64,000 nt of DNA from Prinia subflava (Eukaryota; Chordata; Aves; Passeriformes; Cisticolidae). The stretch's first letter is position 1, and each line of letters begins with the position of its first letter. Shown here one piece after another: positions 23,681-36,200 of this stretch. Location of the stretch: contig NC_086283.1 of the NCBI RefSeq assembly GCF_021018805.1, positions 54,750,312-54,814,311 of the forward strand. The letters run 5' to 3'. A program made the translations under genes and the position numbers. The notes under the pieces were generated by a model that was given only the letters and a program-made list of their open reading frames with translations, was not told the origin of the DNA and made no database searches.

Positions 23681-26600
23681 TACCATCAAGTAAGCGCTGT
23701 TCGCCCTCCTCCTGTTTATTTTCAGTGACATAAATATTATTTAATGAAAGGAGCTAAAATTTGCATTTCTTAGGGAATCACATTACAGAAAATGAGAAAA
23801 TGTGAACAATTCCTTCTAGTCCCATGCAATATTGATAGTTCATATATGTTGTCATTGTCATTTGACCAATTTAGTTTTGCTTGCATGAGTATTTTTGATG
23901 TTTGCTTGTTCACATTTTTAACCATGATGCTTTTATAAATATATGCCACCAAGTCTTTTATTGAGAATGAAAACTTTAAATACATGTATTCTCTATTTAT
24001 GTGTATAATGTCAAGAACACAGAGAAAGGAAAAAAATGTTCTGCTACAATGGCCCTCATTGCATTTTATCATATTTTCAGCTCTTTGGTGTGATACAATA
24101 TTATGCTTTCATATTTTCTGATTTTTATTCAAAGCATTAATATCTCAGCATTCAAGGTTTCATAACAGAGCTGCCATGGAAATGAATGCATTATGTTCTC
24201 AGTATATTTATATACAAATCTAACATAATTTTTTGAGGTCCAAATTTTTAGAAACTTGTTTAGCATCATGCCTCAGAATGTAGACATAATGGATACTGAC
24301 ACTGGCACATATAGATAGTGGGGTAGCCTGGATTGTTTTACATGCGTAAGTTATTAAAGGAAACACCCCTTTGCATATCTAAGAATCTGGATAACATGAG
24401 AAAGCCTAACAACCGGCTAACGTTTTGAGTTGTGCATTGACTTGTCACAGGAGTGAGGGATGGTAGCAGAAAAATTGACCTTGTTATCTGAATGTTGGTA
24501 GTATTAGACAGCCATTTAGCTTCCTCAGAATGTTTGGACTGATGCAGGCTGTTTCAGATAAGGTCTCTTTCAGATGCACTAGAAGCAGGAAGGATGCTTG
24601 CATGCAGAAGACAAACCCACATCAAATCATGGCAGAGTCCCATGTCCTGTGTTTATTATTCCCAAGCACTTCTGTTTGTAATTCTGTGGAGCTCCACAGT
24701 GTTTCAGAGGGAATTACTATAACTCTAGTGACAGTATTGTAATCAGTGCATGGCTAATAGCTGGTCAACTCATAAAAAGCATTCCCACTGTTTTTTGGAG
24801 TCCTGAACCCAAATGTCTTCTGACACTTTCTCTTCCGAGCAAACAAACACTATGCCTCTACTCTGACCTTTTGCTACTAATTCACCAAGTCCTTCTAGAG
24901 CAGTCATCAAATAAATAATAGTTGAGTATCTGGCTGCCTTCTCTTTACTAGGGAGGAAGTCCTCTACAGCTCCAGTGATACGTTAAAATTTACTTATATA
25001 TCACTGTTTTGACACGAGGGTTAGCCTTGGAGATAGAGCAATCAGTAGGAGTCTGTGCCAGCAGGGAAATGTAGTGTCTACGCTGCTGATGTTACTCCTC
25101 TTGAGTGAGTCCCTTATTTTACACAGAAAAAGTCTCCTTCATCAAGGAAAGTAGAACTTAATACTGAGTTAAAAGTCCTAGGATTCTGCCTGGTGTTTTT
25201 AACTTTTGATTTGGCATTGAAATGGAACAATATGTTACTCATTCTTGTGCAAGAAATACCAAAAATTCTTTTGTTGTATTCTTGTAGTTACCAATCTTGT
25301 ATTGTGCAATAAGCTATAAAAGTACTTTTCAAACAATATGGTAATAATAAAGGCCATGTTAATTGGATTCTCAGAGCTTCTTACTAAATTCATTGTACAC
25401 AATTTTCAACAGCATATTCATGTACTAGCAAGTAGAAAAGCTTTTTAGTGGTTGGTGTTTTAACCAAACTTCAGGAATGTGTTTATTGCACAATTTTGCA
25501 TTTAAGTTGCACAGATGTGGTTTTGGTCTCATAAACTACTCAAATAGACATTAGGGAGAAAATAACAAGAAAAAAATAATCCGGAATTGTCAGTTACCTG
25601 TCTCCTATTCATGAACAAGGGCCTATTTGGCTATACAGAATAATACTAAAACTTAAATGTATCTCATGCAATACATAAGATTTATTGAAGACAGAAAGTT
25701 GAGAATATTTAGAAAATCATAATGTTTTGGCTCAGTATATGTATGGGAATATCCACAATTCACCTCTGGCATTGATATATGACATGAGGCTATACTGTTT
25801 TTATACACAATTAAGTTAGGCAAATTGACAAAGAGCTGTATTCACTTTGCAGTTTTAATCAGCCAGCAGTTGATATCACTAGGATAAAGTTTACATTGCT
25901 AATTAAAAGTAATTTTTCAAACATCTCTTAAAATTTTCCATGAAGCCCTTCACACTAATGATTATCATGAAGGAGAATTTACACTGATAACTCTCAGAAT
26001 TACCAGTTTCTGTGTGGCCTTCCTTAACATTTAGAATTGAAGACACACTCGAATGACAAAGACTCTCCTTTTACCATGTTTCACGTTGTTTTGTCAATTG
26101 CTGAGTTTACAAGTTTTTGTAGGTTGGGGGGTGTTATGCCAGTTTCTACACACTTAGATAAAGCCCATTTTGTGCTCAAAACCAACCTTCTGATATCCCA
26201 TTGAGACTAAATGACTAGCCAGGGATAATCTTTCCATGGAGGCTGATTCTGTTTCCTGCAGTGCGAGGAAGGCAGGTTGGAAGAGCACAGCTGTTTGGTC
26301 TCACGTAACTGTGTACCAGCTGAAGGCTGGAGCAGGGCAGTCTCCCTGCACGCTCTCCCCACCCCCACAGGGTGACACTCCATCTTTCCCATTTCACATT
26401 GCCACGGCGAAGAGGGCTCTGCATGACTGGGCCATCTACACCTCAGATACTGCAGCTGAGCGGTTCAGTCGGCAGCTGTAGCCAACAATGGGGCTTTGCA
26501 CGTACCACCCACACTTGCAGTTTGCACCTTTAACAGGTATGTGAAAGATATTCCAAGTATTAGATGGGGAAACAGCAACTTCAGCAGGGGAAGATCTGTC

Positions 26601-28795
26601 ATCAACCCAAGTTAATGCCCCTGTGTTGGACTGTGAGGATGAACACAACAGAAAAGCATGTGGTAGGTTAGATCTGGTTTTGAACAAAAGACAAATTATT
26701 TATTTCTTTCTTCAAATGAAGCATAACACTAAGGTATAAAGGGAGTATAAATAACATCTGATTGTGCTCCTAAGCTCCATGCTATAACTTTCTTGCAATG
26801 ACATCCTTCAACAAATTAACTACATCATTACTGTTAAGTATTAATTGCACAAAACAGATACACAAAATATATAATGAGCTAGAAAGAGGACAACATTCTT
26901 CCATTATGACAAACAATTCTAACAAGAAATGGAAAAAAACCCAATAGATTTAGGCTTACACTGATGGCAACACTGAGAGTTTTAAGTCCTCTCCTTGAAC
27001 ACATTACATGTGATAAATAATATGCAAAATATTTAAAGAATTTTATTGTTGCTTACAGAAGATACTTAGCAAGCAAGGAGACAGTAGCAATCACTGCCTC
27101 ATGTCTCATATCCCCATCATTCAATGCAAATTTTTACATTTCATGCAATAATCCTGAGCTTATTTTCAGTAACATTGAAATGTCATCTATGTTAATTACC
27201 AAATACATACAGAGCCCAGCTATGGGGTCTATTGTATTATTAAGGCATGAAAAAAGAATAGCAGTTTATCAACTCTGAATGCCATAAATACAGCACAGCA
27301 GTTAGAAGGCTCAAAAAAGCTCAGAAAGTACCAGTGATTTCTGTGCGAAGGTCCTCCCAGAACACAACTGAATCATCAGTTCCTGAAAAGGCACAGAATC
27401 AAATCCTGTCCTCACTGACATCAGGGAGTTCAGCCATTGCCTTGACTGCTGGACCAAGCTTCAGAGCTAGCAGGAGTGACTCAGACTCCTCTTCATATCC
27501 CCAAAAAATTGACAAACTTCCTCTCAACTCAAGTCAAGTATTAATTGAAAAAACAATACCTACATGTTGTTTAGTTAATTAGTATTTTTAGCCTATGGAA
27601 GGGTTCAATTCATTATACAGTATGGCAATTAATAAAAAGCCTTTTCAGAAAAAGCTTAGTTGTTAGTCTGATTTATTTGTACATTAAAAGAAGGGGGAAG
27701 TCTCATGACAAGAACCTCTGCCAAGTTTATGCTCTTTTTATAAATTATTTTTAGTTTTAAAATGAAAGATTTTGGTAAGCCAAACCAAGGATATGTGATA
27801 CAATTCTAGACTCCATGGTTCAATGGCTCTTCTGAAAGATAAAGAGCACCACAGCCTTGTCCAGTCATCAAGTGAAGAACTCATCATCTGCATAAGTTGT
27901 AAGGGGCTGGCAGTGTCTAGATCGTGCAGTTCTTCACACAGTCTCTATTTTACATTTGAGAAGTTCTTGCAAAATGCCCTTTAGCAAGCCAAGGTATTCC
28001 AGTTCAGTTAACTAAGCCATTGAAGCCAGGGACAAATTGCTGGCAAGACTTACTTCATGCATAATTGCATTATGTCCCACTCTGGGAACTAAAATAGCAG
28101 ATGATCTCCTTTAACTCTGCAACTGCTATTGCCTAGCCTTTATGCAAGTATTTACCTAGCTGAGCTCAGAGTTTACAAATCCTGTAGCCTTATACTTCAT
28201 GTACAGGTGGCCCATGGTCTGCCGTGGACAGAATGCTGGTGTGCAAGAGGGGTGGACTTTCCATGCCTGCACCCCTCACAGACACAAGCCACCCTTTGGC
28301 AGAGATGGTGCTGTCCAATTCTGTCACTGCAAGGCTCTGAAAATTTTGCAGATGCACAAATCTGACTTAACTAATTTCACCTAAAACACCAAGTTATAAT
28401 ATTGAAAAATTGTTTGTCACACTAAAACATTCAGGAAATTCATTACTGTCTCGTTTGAGATTGAAGGAGAAAAAAAAATAGGTTGTTGATATGAGTTACT
28501 GGGTTAAAATTTGCAGGGGTTTTGGTTAATTTCTACTAAGAAATAAGTTAAAGAAGGCTAAGGCTATAAATTGGTACTGTTTCATTTATAAATATTCACT
28601 TTACTTCTCTTCTAAAAAACATGTTAAGGAAAAAGGTGGCCAGAAGGATCACACATGTTGTAAATTGTAATTTGGTTGTTAGGCTGTAAAAACCAAAAAA
28701 GGTAAGTGAAGTTGAGCACAGTGTAAGGAAAAACCCAGTTTTTAGTGAACAACTTATTTACAAGTTCATGAAATCAACTGAACTGGAGTAGATGT
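23681..28795. other. Gene-free intergenic sequence 3' of NFIL3
   Basis: This is AT-rich sequence between the CR1 block and the NFIL3 3' end. No gene, RNA or clear transposon is visible. A slightly GC-richer patch lies at 26220-26500. The short frames have no recognisable domain. Confidence 0.55.
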
Positions 28796-28815
28796 TCTAT
28801 GTTTGTCACCAATAT

Positions 28816-28821
28816 TTTATT
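28816..28821 (-). other. NFIL3: NFIL3 poly(A) signal
   Basis: A canonical AATAAA (TTTATT on the plus strand) lies about 280 bases after the NFIL3 stop codon, followed on the minus strand by a GT-containing stretch. It is the first canonical signal downstream of the stop. Confidence 0.6.
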
Positions 28822-29101
28822 GTAACTGGTAACTTGCACACTTTGTAGTAGAACAAAAAGAAATTAAAGTCCACTATATACAGCCTTTGTACAGGCTACT
28901 TAACTATACTCAAGGCATAGTGATCATAGCACAACCTAGTCTTCATAATAATTTGTGCACAAAAAGACACCAATCAGACATTATGTGAACATTACAGTGA
29001 AATGACATCACAAGTCCAGTGAAAATTCAGCATCATACAAAACATATTGATCTACTGCAAATGACATCCTTTGAAACAATAAGCCTTTTTTCAGTAGTAA
29101 A

Positions 29102-30475
29102 TTAACCAGAGTCTGATGCAGAGATTTGTGTAGTTATAAGTCTTTTAAGCGAAGCAACCTCTGCAGATAAGTTTGCTATGCCCTGCTTCAAATAGAGGTT
29201 CTCTGACTCAGAGACATTGTAGATATTGTCTTTTATTTCAACAACTCCAGTTTTGCAACCACTCTGAATTTTAACATTGAGTTCCTTCTGATGCCAGAGT
29301 TCTGGTTTAAGTGACCAGTCTTGGATATTAGTCACTTGAACCGAGAAAGGAGTGTGAGAAGAATGCACCAAGTTTTGCGCACCATGTTTTTCAAGCTCAA
29401 AATGTCTTTTTGAGGACATGTCAATGGGTGACGACAACTTCTGCGTTGCATCGTAGTCATTATCCATTGCTTCCACTTTAACTTGCATGGCTTTGGCTTT
29501 GATTCGAAGCTTGTGAGGCAAAGCTGAAGAATTGACTTCTGGAACTTTCACTGTTGCATGAACATTTTTATGTTCAACTGGGGAATGAATTGGACCCTTA
29601 GGAACCTGCTGTTCATCTTCTCCATCAGATGACTTTCCAACTACGCCATCATCAGTTTCTGACGTTCTCGGGGAATTACTGGAGGACCTATTAACTTGCA
29701 AGAGAGGAGGAGAATGTGAGTACACATTAAAGGTAGCTCCCATGTAGTTTGGATATATGGATGCTTTATAGGAACCTCTGTCATCTCTTGGCTCTCTCTC
29801 TAATTCCATGGGCTCCTGCTTTATAATCTGGAACTTATTTTCAGGACTTCTACAGTTGCTCTGTATACGACTTGGTTGGGTATGCTCTACAGTTGATGTT
29901 TCAGATACATCGGACATTGAGCTTTGAGGAGAATGTTTAATGACAGAAATACAACTGCTACCAACTATAGATGGTTCATGTTCATCTACAAATGAGTTAA
30001 TATTTGATTTGGAACTCTGATAATCTTGAAAATACACAGTTGTTGAGCTACTGAGTTTCTGTATCTCTTGGGCATAGGCCGCAGAACTAATTAAACCAAA
30101 CTTTAACTTCAGTGAAAGCAGCTCTGCCTTCAAAGTGGCATTCTCCTCTCCCAGTGCAATTAGTTTGTTCTCTAAGACAAGGTCATTCAGTCGTCGCTTT
30201 TCACGAGATCTTTTGGCAGCTTCATTATTTTTCCGCCTTTTCTCCCAATACATAGCATCTTTCTTTTCATCTGGAATGAATTCTCGCTTTCTCCTGCAAG
30301 CTGAAGATTTGCTCTTTCCACTGCTTGCTTCAGTAAGTAGAATATCTTCATTTGTAGACAATTCTTCAGATACTTCTGCTAAGGTCGACTTAAGTACCAT
30401 GATTTTGTCCACATTGCTACTTGTGTCAACAGGTCCGTGCTCCTTTTTAAGGGTCTGCATTTTTCTCAGCTGCAT
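29102..30475 (-). CDS. NFIL3: NFIL3 / E4BP4, bZIP transcriptional repressor
   Basis: This 457-residue protein is unmistakably vertebrate NFIL3 (human is 462). It is a nuclear bZIP repressor that binds D-box sites (TTAYGTAA) as a dimer, opposes the PAR-bZIP activators DBP/TEF/HLF in clock output, and drives NK/ILC development and IL3-related survival. The basic region is residues 76-95 ([20 protein letters not shown]), with zipper leucines at 101, 108, 115 and 122. The vertebrate NFIL3 domain fills the rest to the C-terminal SASDSG. Lysines K219 (IKQE) and K333 (VKVE) fit the SUMO consensus. I chose the ATG at 30475, giving MQLRKMQ as in other vertebrates; the open frame runs three codons further up, but only from a TTG. 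This start has a weak Kozak context (C at -3), whereas Met6 has A at -3. The frame is intact with no disruptions. Expression is probably controlled by the island at 39-42 kb and by the uORFs just upstream. Confidence 0.98.
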   Translation of the reverse strand: MQLRKMQTLKKEHGPVDTSSNVDKIMVLKSTLAEVSEELSTNEDILLTEASSGKSKSSACRRKREFIPDEKKDAMYWEKRRKNNEAAKRSREKRRLNDLVLENKLIALGEENATLKAELLSLKLKFGLISSAAYAQEIQKLSSSTTVYFQDYQSSKSNINSFVDEHEPSIVGSSCISVIKHSPQSSMSDVSETSTVEHTQPSRIQSNCRSPENKFQIIKQEPMELEREPRDDRGSYKASIYPNYMGATFNVYSHSPPLLQVNRSSSNSPRTSETDDGVVGKSSDGEDEQQVPKGPIHSPVEHKNVHATVKVPEVNSSALPHKLRIKAKAMQVKVEAMDNDYDATQKLSSPIDMSSKRHFELEKHGAQNLVHSSHTPFSVQVTNIQDWSLKPELWHQKELNVKIQSGCKTGVVEIKDNIYNVSESENLYLKQGIANLSAEVASLKRLITTQISASDSG

Positions 30476-30582
30476 CAGAAACAATTTGTAGAAGATCTAC
30501 AATAAGCAACAGAGCAAGCTATCTCCACAGTGCTTCTCACTCCACAACTTGATGAATACAGTAATTTTAAATCCACACACAT
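30475..30582 (-). other. NFIL3 uORF 2, 35 codons, stop overlaps the main start
   Basis: This ATG, with A at -3, opens a 35-codon frame that ends in TGA. The last base of that TGA is the A of the NFIL3 ATG (TGATG at 30477-30473). Such an overlap is compatible with termination-reinitiation or with repression of the main frame. The encoded peptide has no recognisable domain. It lies entirely in the coding exon's 5' UTR if the acceptor at 30662 is used. Confidence 0.6.
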
Positions 30583-30599
30583 GCTTCCTTTTCTTTCAT
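30567..30599 (-). other. NFIL3 uORF 1, 10 codons
   Basis: This short upstream ORF in the 5' UTR part of the NFIL3 coding exon runs ATG AAA GAA ... ATT TAA. It overlaps the start of uORF 2 in another frame. Ribosomes would meet both before the main ATG, which has a weak context. Translation of it is inferred. Confidence 0.45.
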
Positions 30600-31215
30600 A
30601 ATCTCAGAAGTGTCTGTCTAGAACAAATTTTCTTAGCAGATTCAATAATCTTCTTAAAAACCTGAAATAAATAGAGAATTTAATTACTATTTAGGAATTG
30701 CTGGTTCAAAACACAACGAAGTAGCTATTGACAAATAGTTTAGACAAGAATTTGGTTCCTTAAACCTGCTGTAATACGAAGACAGCTCAACACTGAAACT
30801 ACTGATATTCTAAATTTCATGACACCTAGAGGGAGCAGATTTGCTTCCAAAAGAAATATAACATGATCCAAAGAAGAATCAATTAAAAAATATTTGACTT
30901 TTGACCCTACAGTAACGCTGTCACAGAAGCTCCCATTATATCACTGGCCAAACTAAAACCTTCCAACACTTTAAACTGCAGGGCAAGAAGCAAGTTGACA
31001 AGCAGCACTGCAAAGGATCCTGTTCCACATTAAAGCATCTCTTCTGAAAACAGCTGTGGTGTGTGACTTAGAAACGCAATATATTTGGGTCCTTCATGGA
31101 TTAAAAATAACAAGCTGATTTAGAGAAGCTGGAGTGATTTCTATTGTTTTAAAATACCACCATTATCCACTATATCTATTAAACATATAATTGCTGCTTT
31201 TGAATCCTGTAAAAA

Positions 31216-31240
31216 AATATATATACATATATATATGTAT
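31216..31240. repeat. AT microsatellite
   Basis: A short run of alternating A and T, broken by single C and G bases, inside the NFIL3 intron. Probably polymorphic. Confidence 0.7.
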
Positions 31241-33171
31241 CCATCATATTAATTGAAACTAGCAAGTTCACACATGTAACTTGGGCAAGTACCCAATGAC
31301 TAAAAAATATTGACAACAAAATTATCTAATTTTTTAGTATCTTACAAAGAAAACATTAAAATCAGCTTTGAAAAATATATTAGAGAAATAACATTTAATT
31401 AAAAATTTGCATTTAACAAGTAGTCATATTATGTCAGAGTAAAGTTTAATACTGTAGAGGTATGTGCACCTCCAGGAAACAGTATTTGCATTGAAGTAAA
31501 AGTTTTAACCCAGAAGTCTTACCATTAACAGAGAAAAACTTGCTTAACCTTTAGCTTCAGACATTTTAATCATTAAATTTGAACTTAAGAGTTTAAATTG
31601 GCTTTTGTTTTATTTAGTTCCTTTTAATGCAAAAATATTTATTCTCGTAAGATCGCTTGGTCTTGATCTTAGACACAACTTCTCAGTATATCATTTTCCA
31701 TTGTCAGTCATGTTCCTGGTAAAAAAGAATGTAGTATGCCAAGTGCTTTTACAGAACTGACTATTTAGTCAGCAATCATTCTTGCCTGTATGACCCCCCC
31801 CAAAAAATCTGCCACTTCAGATTAATGTCTCTATTTACTGGGAATGTTTTTACAACAGCTAATGAAATTAATTTTAACATTATCAGGCAAGAAAGTTATA
31901 AAAGAATTAATGAACTGCATTCTGCCAGTTTCTCTTGTCTTTTTTAGAAAGCAAAGTGGAATGAGTGATGTAGTAACAATTAAGCAGGGTCATAAAGACT
32001 AAGGTTTCAAGCCGGGTTCTGTTCCATCAAACCATGCCAGTTCTTCTATCATGAAAAAATTAACACATTTAATAGAACAACTAAGTAGAATTTCCTAAAA
32101 TCCATGGTTAATTACTGACATGTAACTATTTGTCTTTGATAATACAGCCCTAATGAAAAATAGTTAGATGCCAGCCACACCAAAGACAGCATCAAGTATT
32201 TTAGTGCAAAAGCAGCACCACAAATTGTCATGTTTGAAAAGAAGAAACATACCTCTAATACACAAATAGTTACATAGTTAGACCCTGATCCAAAATTCTA
32301 AATGGAGTCAAAGGGCAGCTTTCTGTCAAGATTGAAGGAGCTTGATCAGATTTAAAACCAAAAATGAACAGCAATGCAAAGCAACATCTGTTTCTCAAAA
32401 TTTCAGTACAATTTGATTTGCTGAAGTAGGTATACAGTTATTTTGTCCATTTCATGGATACAGGAAATCAATGATTTAATTAATATGTATATAAGTGCAA
32501 CTCAACACTTTAAAAAAATCATTGATAAAACTTTAAAACAACAACAAAAAAAGAGAAGACAGGGCCACTTGACCTTTTGTCACATTTGTAGAATATTCAG
32601 TCTCTGTAGCATCATTTTACACTAATAGAATATGGGGATTTTATTTCATTATCCTGCAGAACTGGGAGTACACTATTACTGATCCATAATTTTCTTGATC
32701 CACTACAATCACTGTATTCACCTGTACCAGTAGCAGACATCTTCCATGGCATGCAGCAGGAAGTTGTATCATGTACTGAATACCTATGAAATTATCACTT
32801 GTCTCTTAGCATGTATCTCAACCAACTCTCACCTCAGCAAAAAGTATTCAGAACAACTTCCAGGAAATTTCATGTCCGTACCAGTTCACAGCTCTTACTG
32901 AATTTAACAATACTGGATAGCTACACTCAAACCCAAATATTTGTTCTCCCAGAAAACACACATATTAGTTATGCATACGTCATCGTTATTATTATTCTCT
33001 CTCTCTATATGCACCATGTAGCCTAAAACATCTACACTTACTTGAAGTGGTGGCAACAACAAGAAAGTAATTATACAATCATTGGGTATTTTAGAAAAAC
33101 AATACCTACACAGATTAAATATGTTTTTCCCCTATAATATTCCCATCTTTTATTTCCATGTGATATAAAAT

Positions 33172-33201
33172 AATGTTTAGTCTTGAACAAGACTAAACAT
33201 T
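33172..33201. repeat. Palindrome with 14-bp arms and 2-base centre
   Basis: AATGTTTAGTCTTG (33172-33185) is followed by AA and then its perfect reverse complement (33188-33201). Pairing stops cleanly at both outer edges. It lies in the NFIL3 intron and has no assigned function. Confidence 0.9.
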
Positions 33202-36200
33202 GTATCAGGATAAAAATTCAGACTGTGTATATCTGTATGGTCTCCAACTCAAAGCTATTCCTCTTCAGTGTTTGTCCAACACTGTGGTCTAGGAAAAATA
33301 CTAATAATGGCAATAAAAATAAGCCAAAAAGGTTTTGGATTGTGGGTTGTTTTTTTCTTAACTGAATGTGAACTAATGACACAGTTCATCAATATGACCA
33401 TATTGATGGACAGAAACTCCACTCCACATATCCACCTGCAAGCCTAACAGTGGCACCGAGCTGCACTTAGCCCAGCCAGCTGCAGAGTTCGTGTCCCTCG
33501 TTCCATGGGACATCTGCAGATTGTACTCTGGAATGGCCCAATCTGCTCACTCCAGCACTGTTAACTCCTGTTTTGGCCAGTCTCCCTCCTGTACACATTG
33601 TTCCTGGCACAAACAGACAGAACGTAAGTAGCATGCAATCTACAGCAAATATCAAGCTTGTATCAAAATGACTGTGTTTTTGCATGCAGTATTCAACTTT
33701 GCTCCCTGCCAGAGTCCATCAGTGAAGCAGTCAAGACAGACATGTAACCTACTGACATATTCATATGGGTTTGCTATTTATCCAGTTAGACCTAATGCCA
33801 CTACTTGTATATTAAGGTAACTGAAATTGTGGCTTTACAAACAGGAGTCAAAACCCTTGTTCAATAATACTTCTCCATGTGGATCAGCCCAATGCTAAAT
33901 CTGTAAACAAATTAAATTCCATCTGATGATAATGGCAACATGCCTTCAATGGAACCAGCCATTTCACTTCACTTCACTTGCATTTTATAATTCCATTGGA
34001 AAACATGAGTATTTACACATAAATTAACGAACTGTAATGATTCCTCTGACTACATTTCAAATTCCAATATTTTCCCTTATGATTAATTTTTCAATTGCTT
34101 TATCACTCCCTCATAAAGTGTTATAAAACCAACATTTGGTTGGTTGATGTTAATGGCATTGAGTGCCAATTCTACAATGTAATAACACTCGACCCTATTA
34201 ACTTAATTACAGAGCCAGTCTTGCTCCCACAGCAATTTTGCCATTGGCTTCAACAGAAGCAGAATACAATCCCAGATCCAAGTATTAATGAGACTGTTGT
34301 ATAGGACTCATGCTATTGAATCAAAAAATTATGTATGCAGAAATAACAAAAAATTAATTTATCCATGGGACTTCAAAAGATACTGAAGTGACAACACGGC
34401 ACATTCAAGATCTGATCCTGGGCATTTATGTATTCACACTGTAAAAATTGAAAGGTCTGAACATTTGGAGGACAGGGCCACAATCTTGCTCTCTTCTGTG
34501 TAATTTAATTACAAAAGTAATTTCTGCTTCAGAGAATGTATGTGGGCCTCCTCCCATACCTAAGCTTCCCCACAGAATAACAGGATATTTTTCATTTATA
34601 CTTAGCAAAATAATACATGCTATTTCCAAGCATAATTTTTCAAACATATCCTATGATAAAACGACTATTTAATTCTACAGCTCTAGCATTTTGATAGTGA
34701 TTCTATCAAACTAAATGAAATCCCATTTCTAGAATTGGGTGCTCAAATACTTCAGTTTTGTATCATTGTGTCTACAAAAAGAATATATATCAGTCCTTAA
34801 AAAATGGAAGAAAATAAGTTACATATAGCTTCCTGTTCTAGAAAAAAGCCATGCCTCTATCATCACCACCACTATATGGCACACTCTAGAAAAACAATTG
34901 TGCTCATATTAATGTCTCCACTTATTTTTATTTGCTGTTGTCCATGTTTTGCATAGGTATCATTAATTTTATTACTGACACCATTCTGCCCCAATATATC
35001 AGTTTTGAATATCTGTCTACATACCAGATCAGCTGCTATAGAAATTGTTCATTAATTCAAAAGTCACCAGTTTGCAATCCAAATTTTGGAAAACTGAAAG
35101 ATATATTTTGCACTTTATCTTCAAAGTATTCTAAAAACGGTTGCTACCTATCTCCATACTTTTATGAGGTGCAGAAGAAATATTCTCATCGCACACATGG
35201 GACAGGAAGCTGAGTTTAAGTTCAGATGGTGCACGCGCAGCCTCCCTAAACACTGCTGAAAAATTTTGGAGGTAGTCTACCTCTACTGCTTTCCACAGAC
35301 AAAAATTATGCTGTGAAGCTCTGTACCTATCCTTATCTATCATAATTCAGAAATCCTCTCCAACACAGAGTATTTCCAATCCCACTGAAATCCCTCAACA
35401 TACTTCTTCTTGCCTTTTACCTACAACAGTTTGTGAGTTTATGTTCCTGTTGAAAAAAAAGCTTTAATGCTGGCTACACTGAAAAGAGTCATATCCCTGG
35501 GACAGGTTTGTAGGCTAGAGGGTCTAGTTAATATAGAACAAATCAAGTTAAAACTTTTTGAAAAAACCTAGGTGACTGCATTTTATGCTATGATGGATAG
35601 GCTATCCGCAGTCACAAAGGGGAAAGGCATTTACAATATGAATATTGGAACTAATTTCTGTTGTTATGTAGTAATGTGCATAAGGACCATGAATATGGTA
35701 CAAAAGCATGAAGCAGTGCACAACTATTGATCCTGTACACAGTTTCCTTTTCCTACAACTTCATGTTGTGCTCAAGTGCTTACTGTTTCAGGACCAATGT
35801 GTAATTAGGTCAGTGGAACACTGATGATGATAACTTTGTACAAGATGACCCACTTTTGCTAAAATGGTGATTGTGTTATTGAAAGAAAAAAAATGGAATA
35901 TGTCCACAAAGTATACTCCATTGGGCACATCAGAAATCATTTATTACGACACTGTTCAATCAATTTTAAGAAAAAAAATGAGTAAGATTGTCATGGAACT
36001 TGAAATGCTATTACAAATGCCTATTACCCAACTCCACATTGTACCCAGAAAGCTGATGTCATATGTAATTTTTACAAAAGGCTTTCATTGCTAGAAAAAT
36101 CACTCAAGTTACTGTTTATCTTAAGAACTACAAATTAACTCATTAAAGTACAGCCTGCTTACCAATAGTAATTACAGAAATAATATTTCTATAAGGAGAG

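Larger units (their letters stand above)
28800..30661 (-). other. NFIL3: NFIL3 terminal exon (5' UTR part, whole CDS, 3' UTR)
   Basis: On the minus strand a strong acceptor, CTCTATTTATTTCAG then G, ends the upstream intron at 30662, so the exon starts at 30661. It holds 186 bases of 5' UTR, the complete coding sequence and about 280 bases of 3' UTR to the AATAAA at 28816-28821. A single coding exon preceded by a non-coding first exon is the usual vertebrate NFIL3 structure. The acceptor and poly(A) signal are seen; the exact transcript ends are inferred. Confidence 0.75.

Noticed and set aside
30476..30484. Extension of NFIL3 by three residues upstream of MQLRKM.
   Set aside because: The extension begins at a TTG, not ATG, and vertebrate NFIL3 proteins begin at MQLRKM.
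30135..30491. A 118-codon plus-strand frame.
   Set aside because: It is the antisense shadow of the NFIL3 bZIP coding region.
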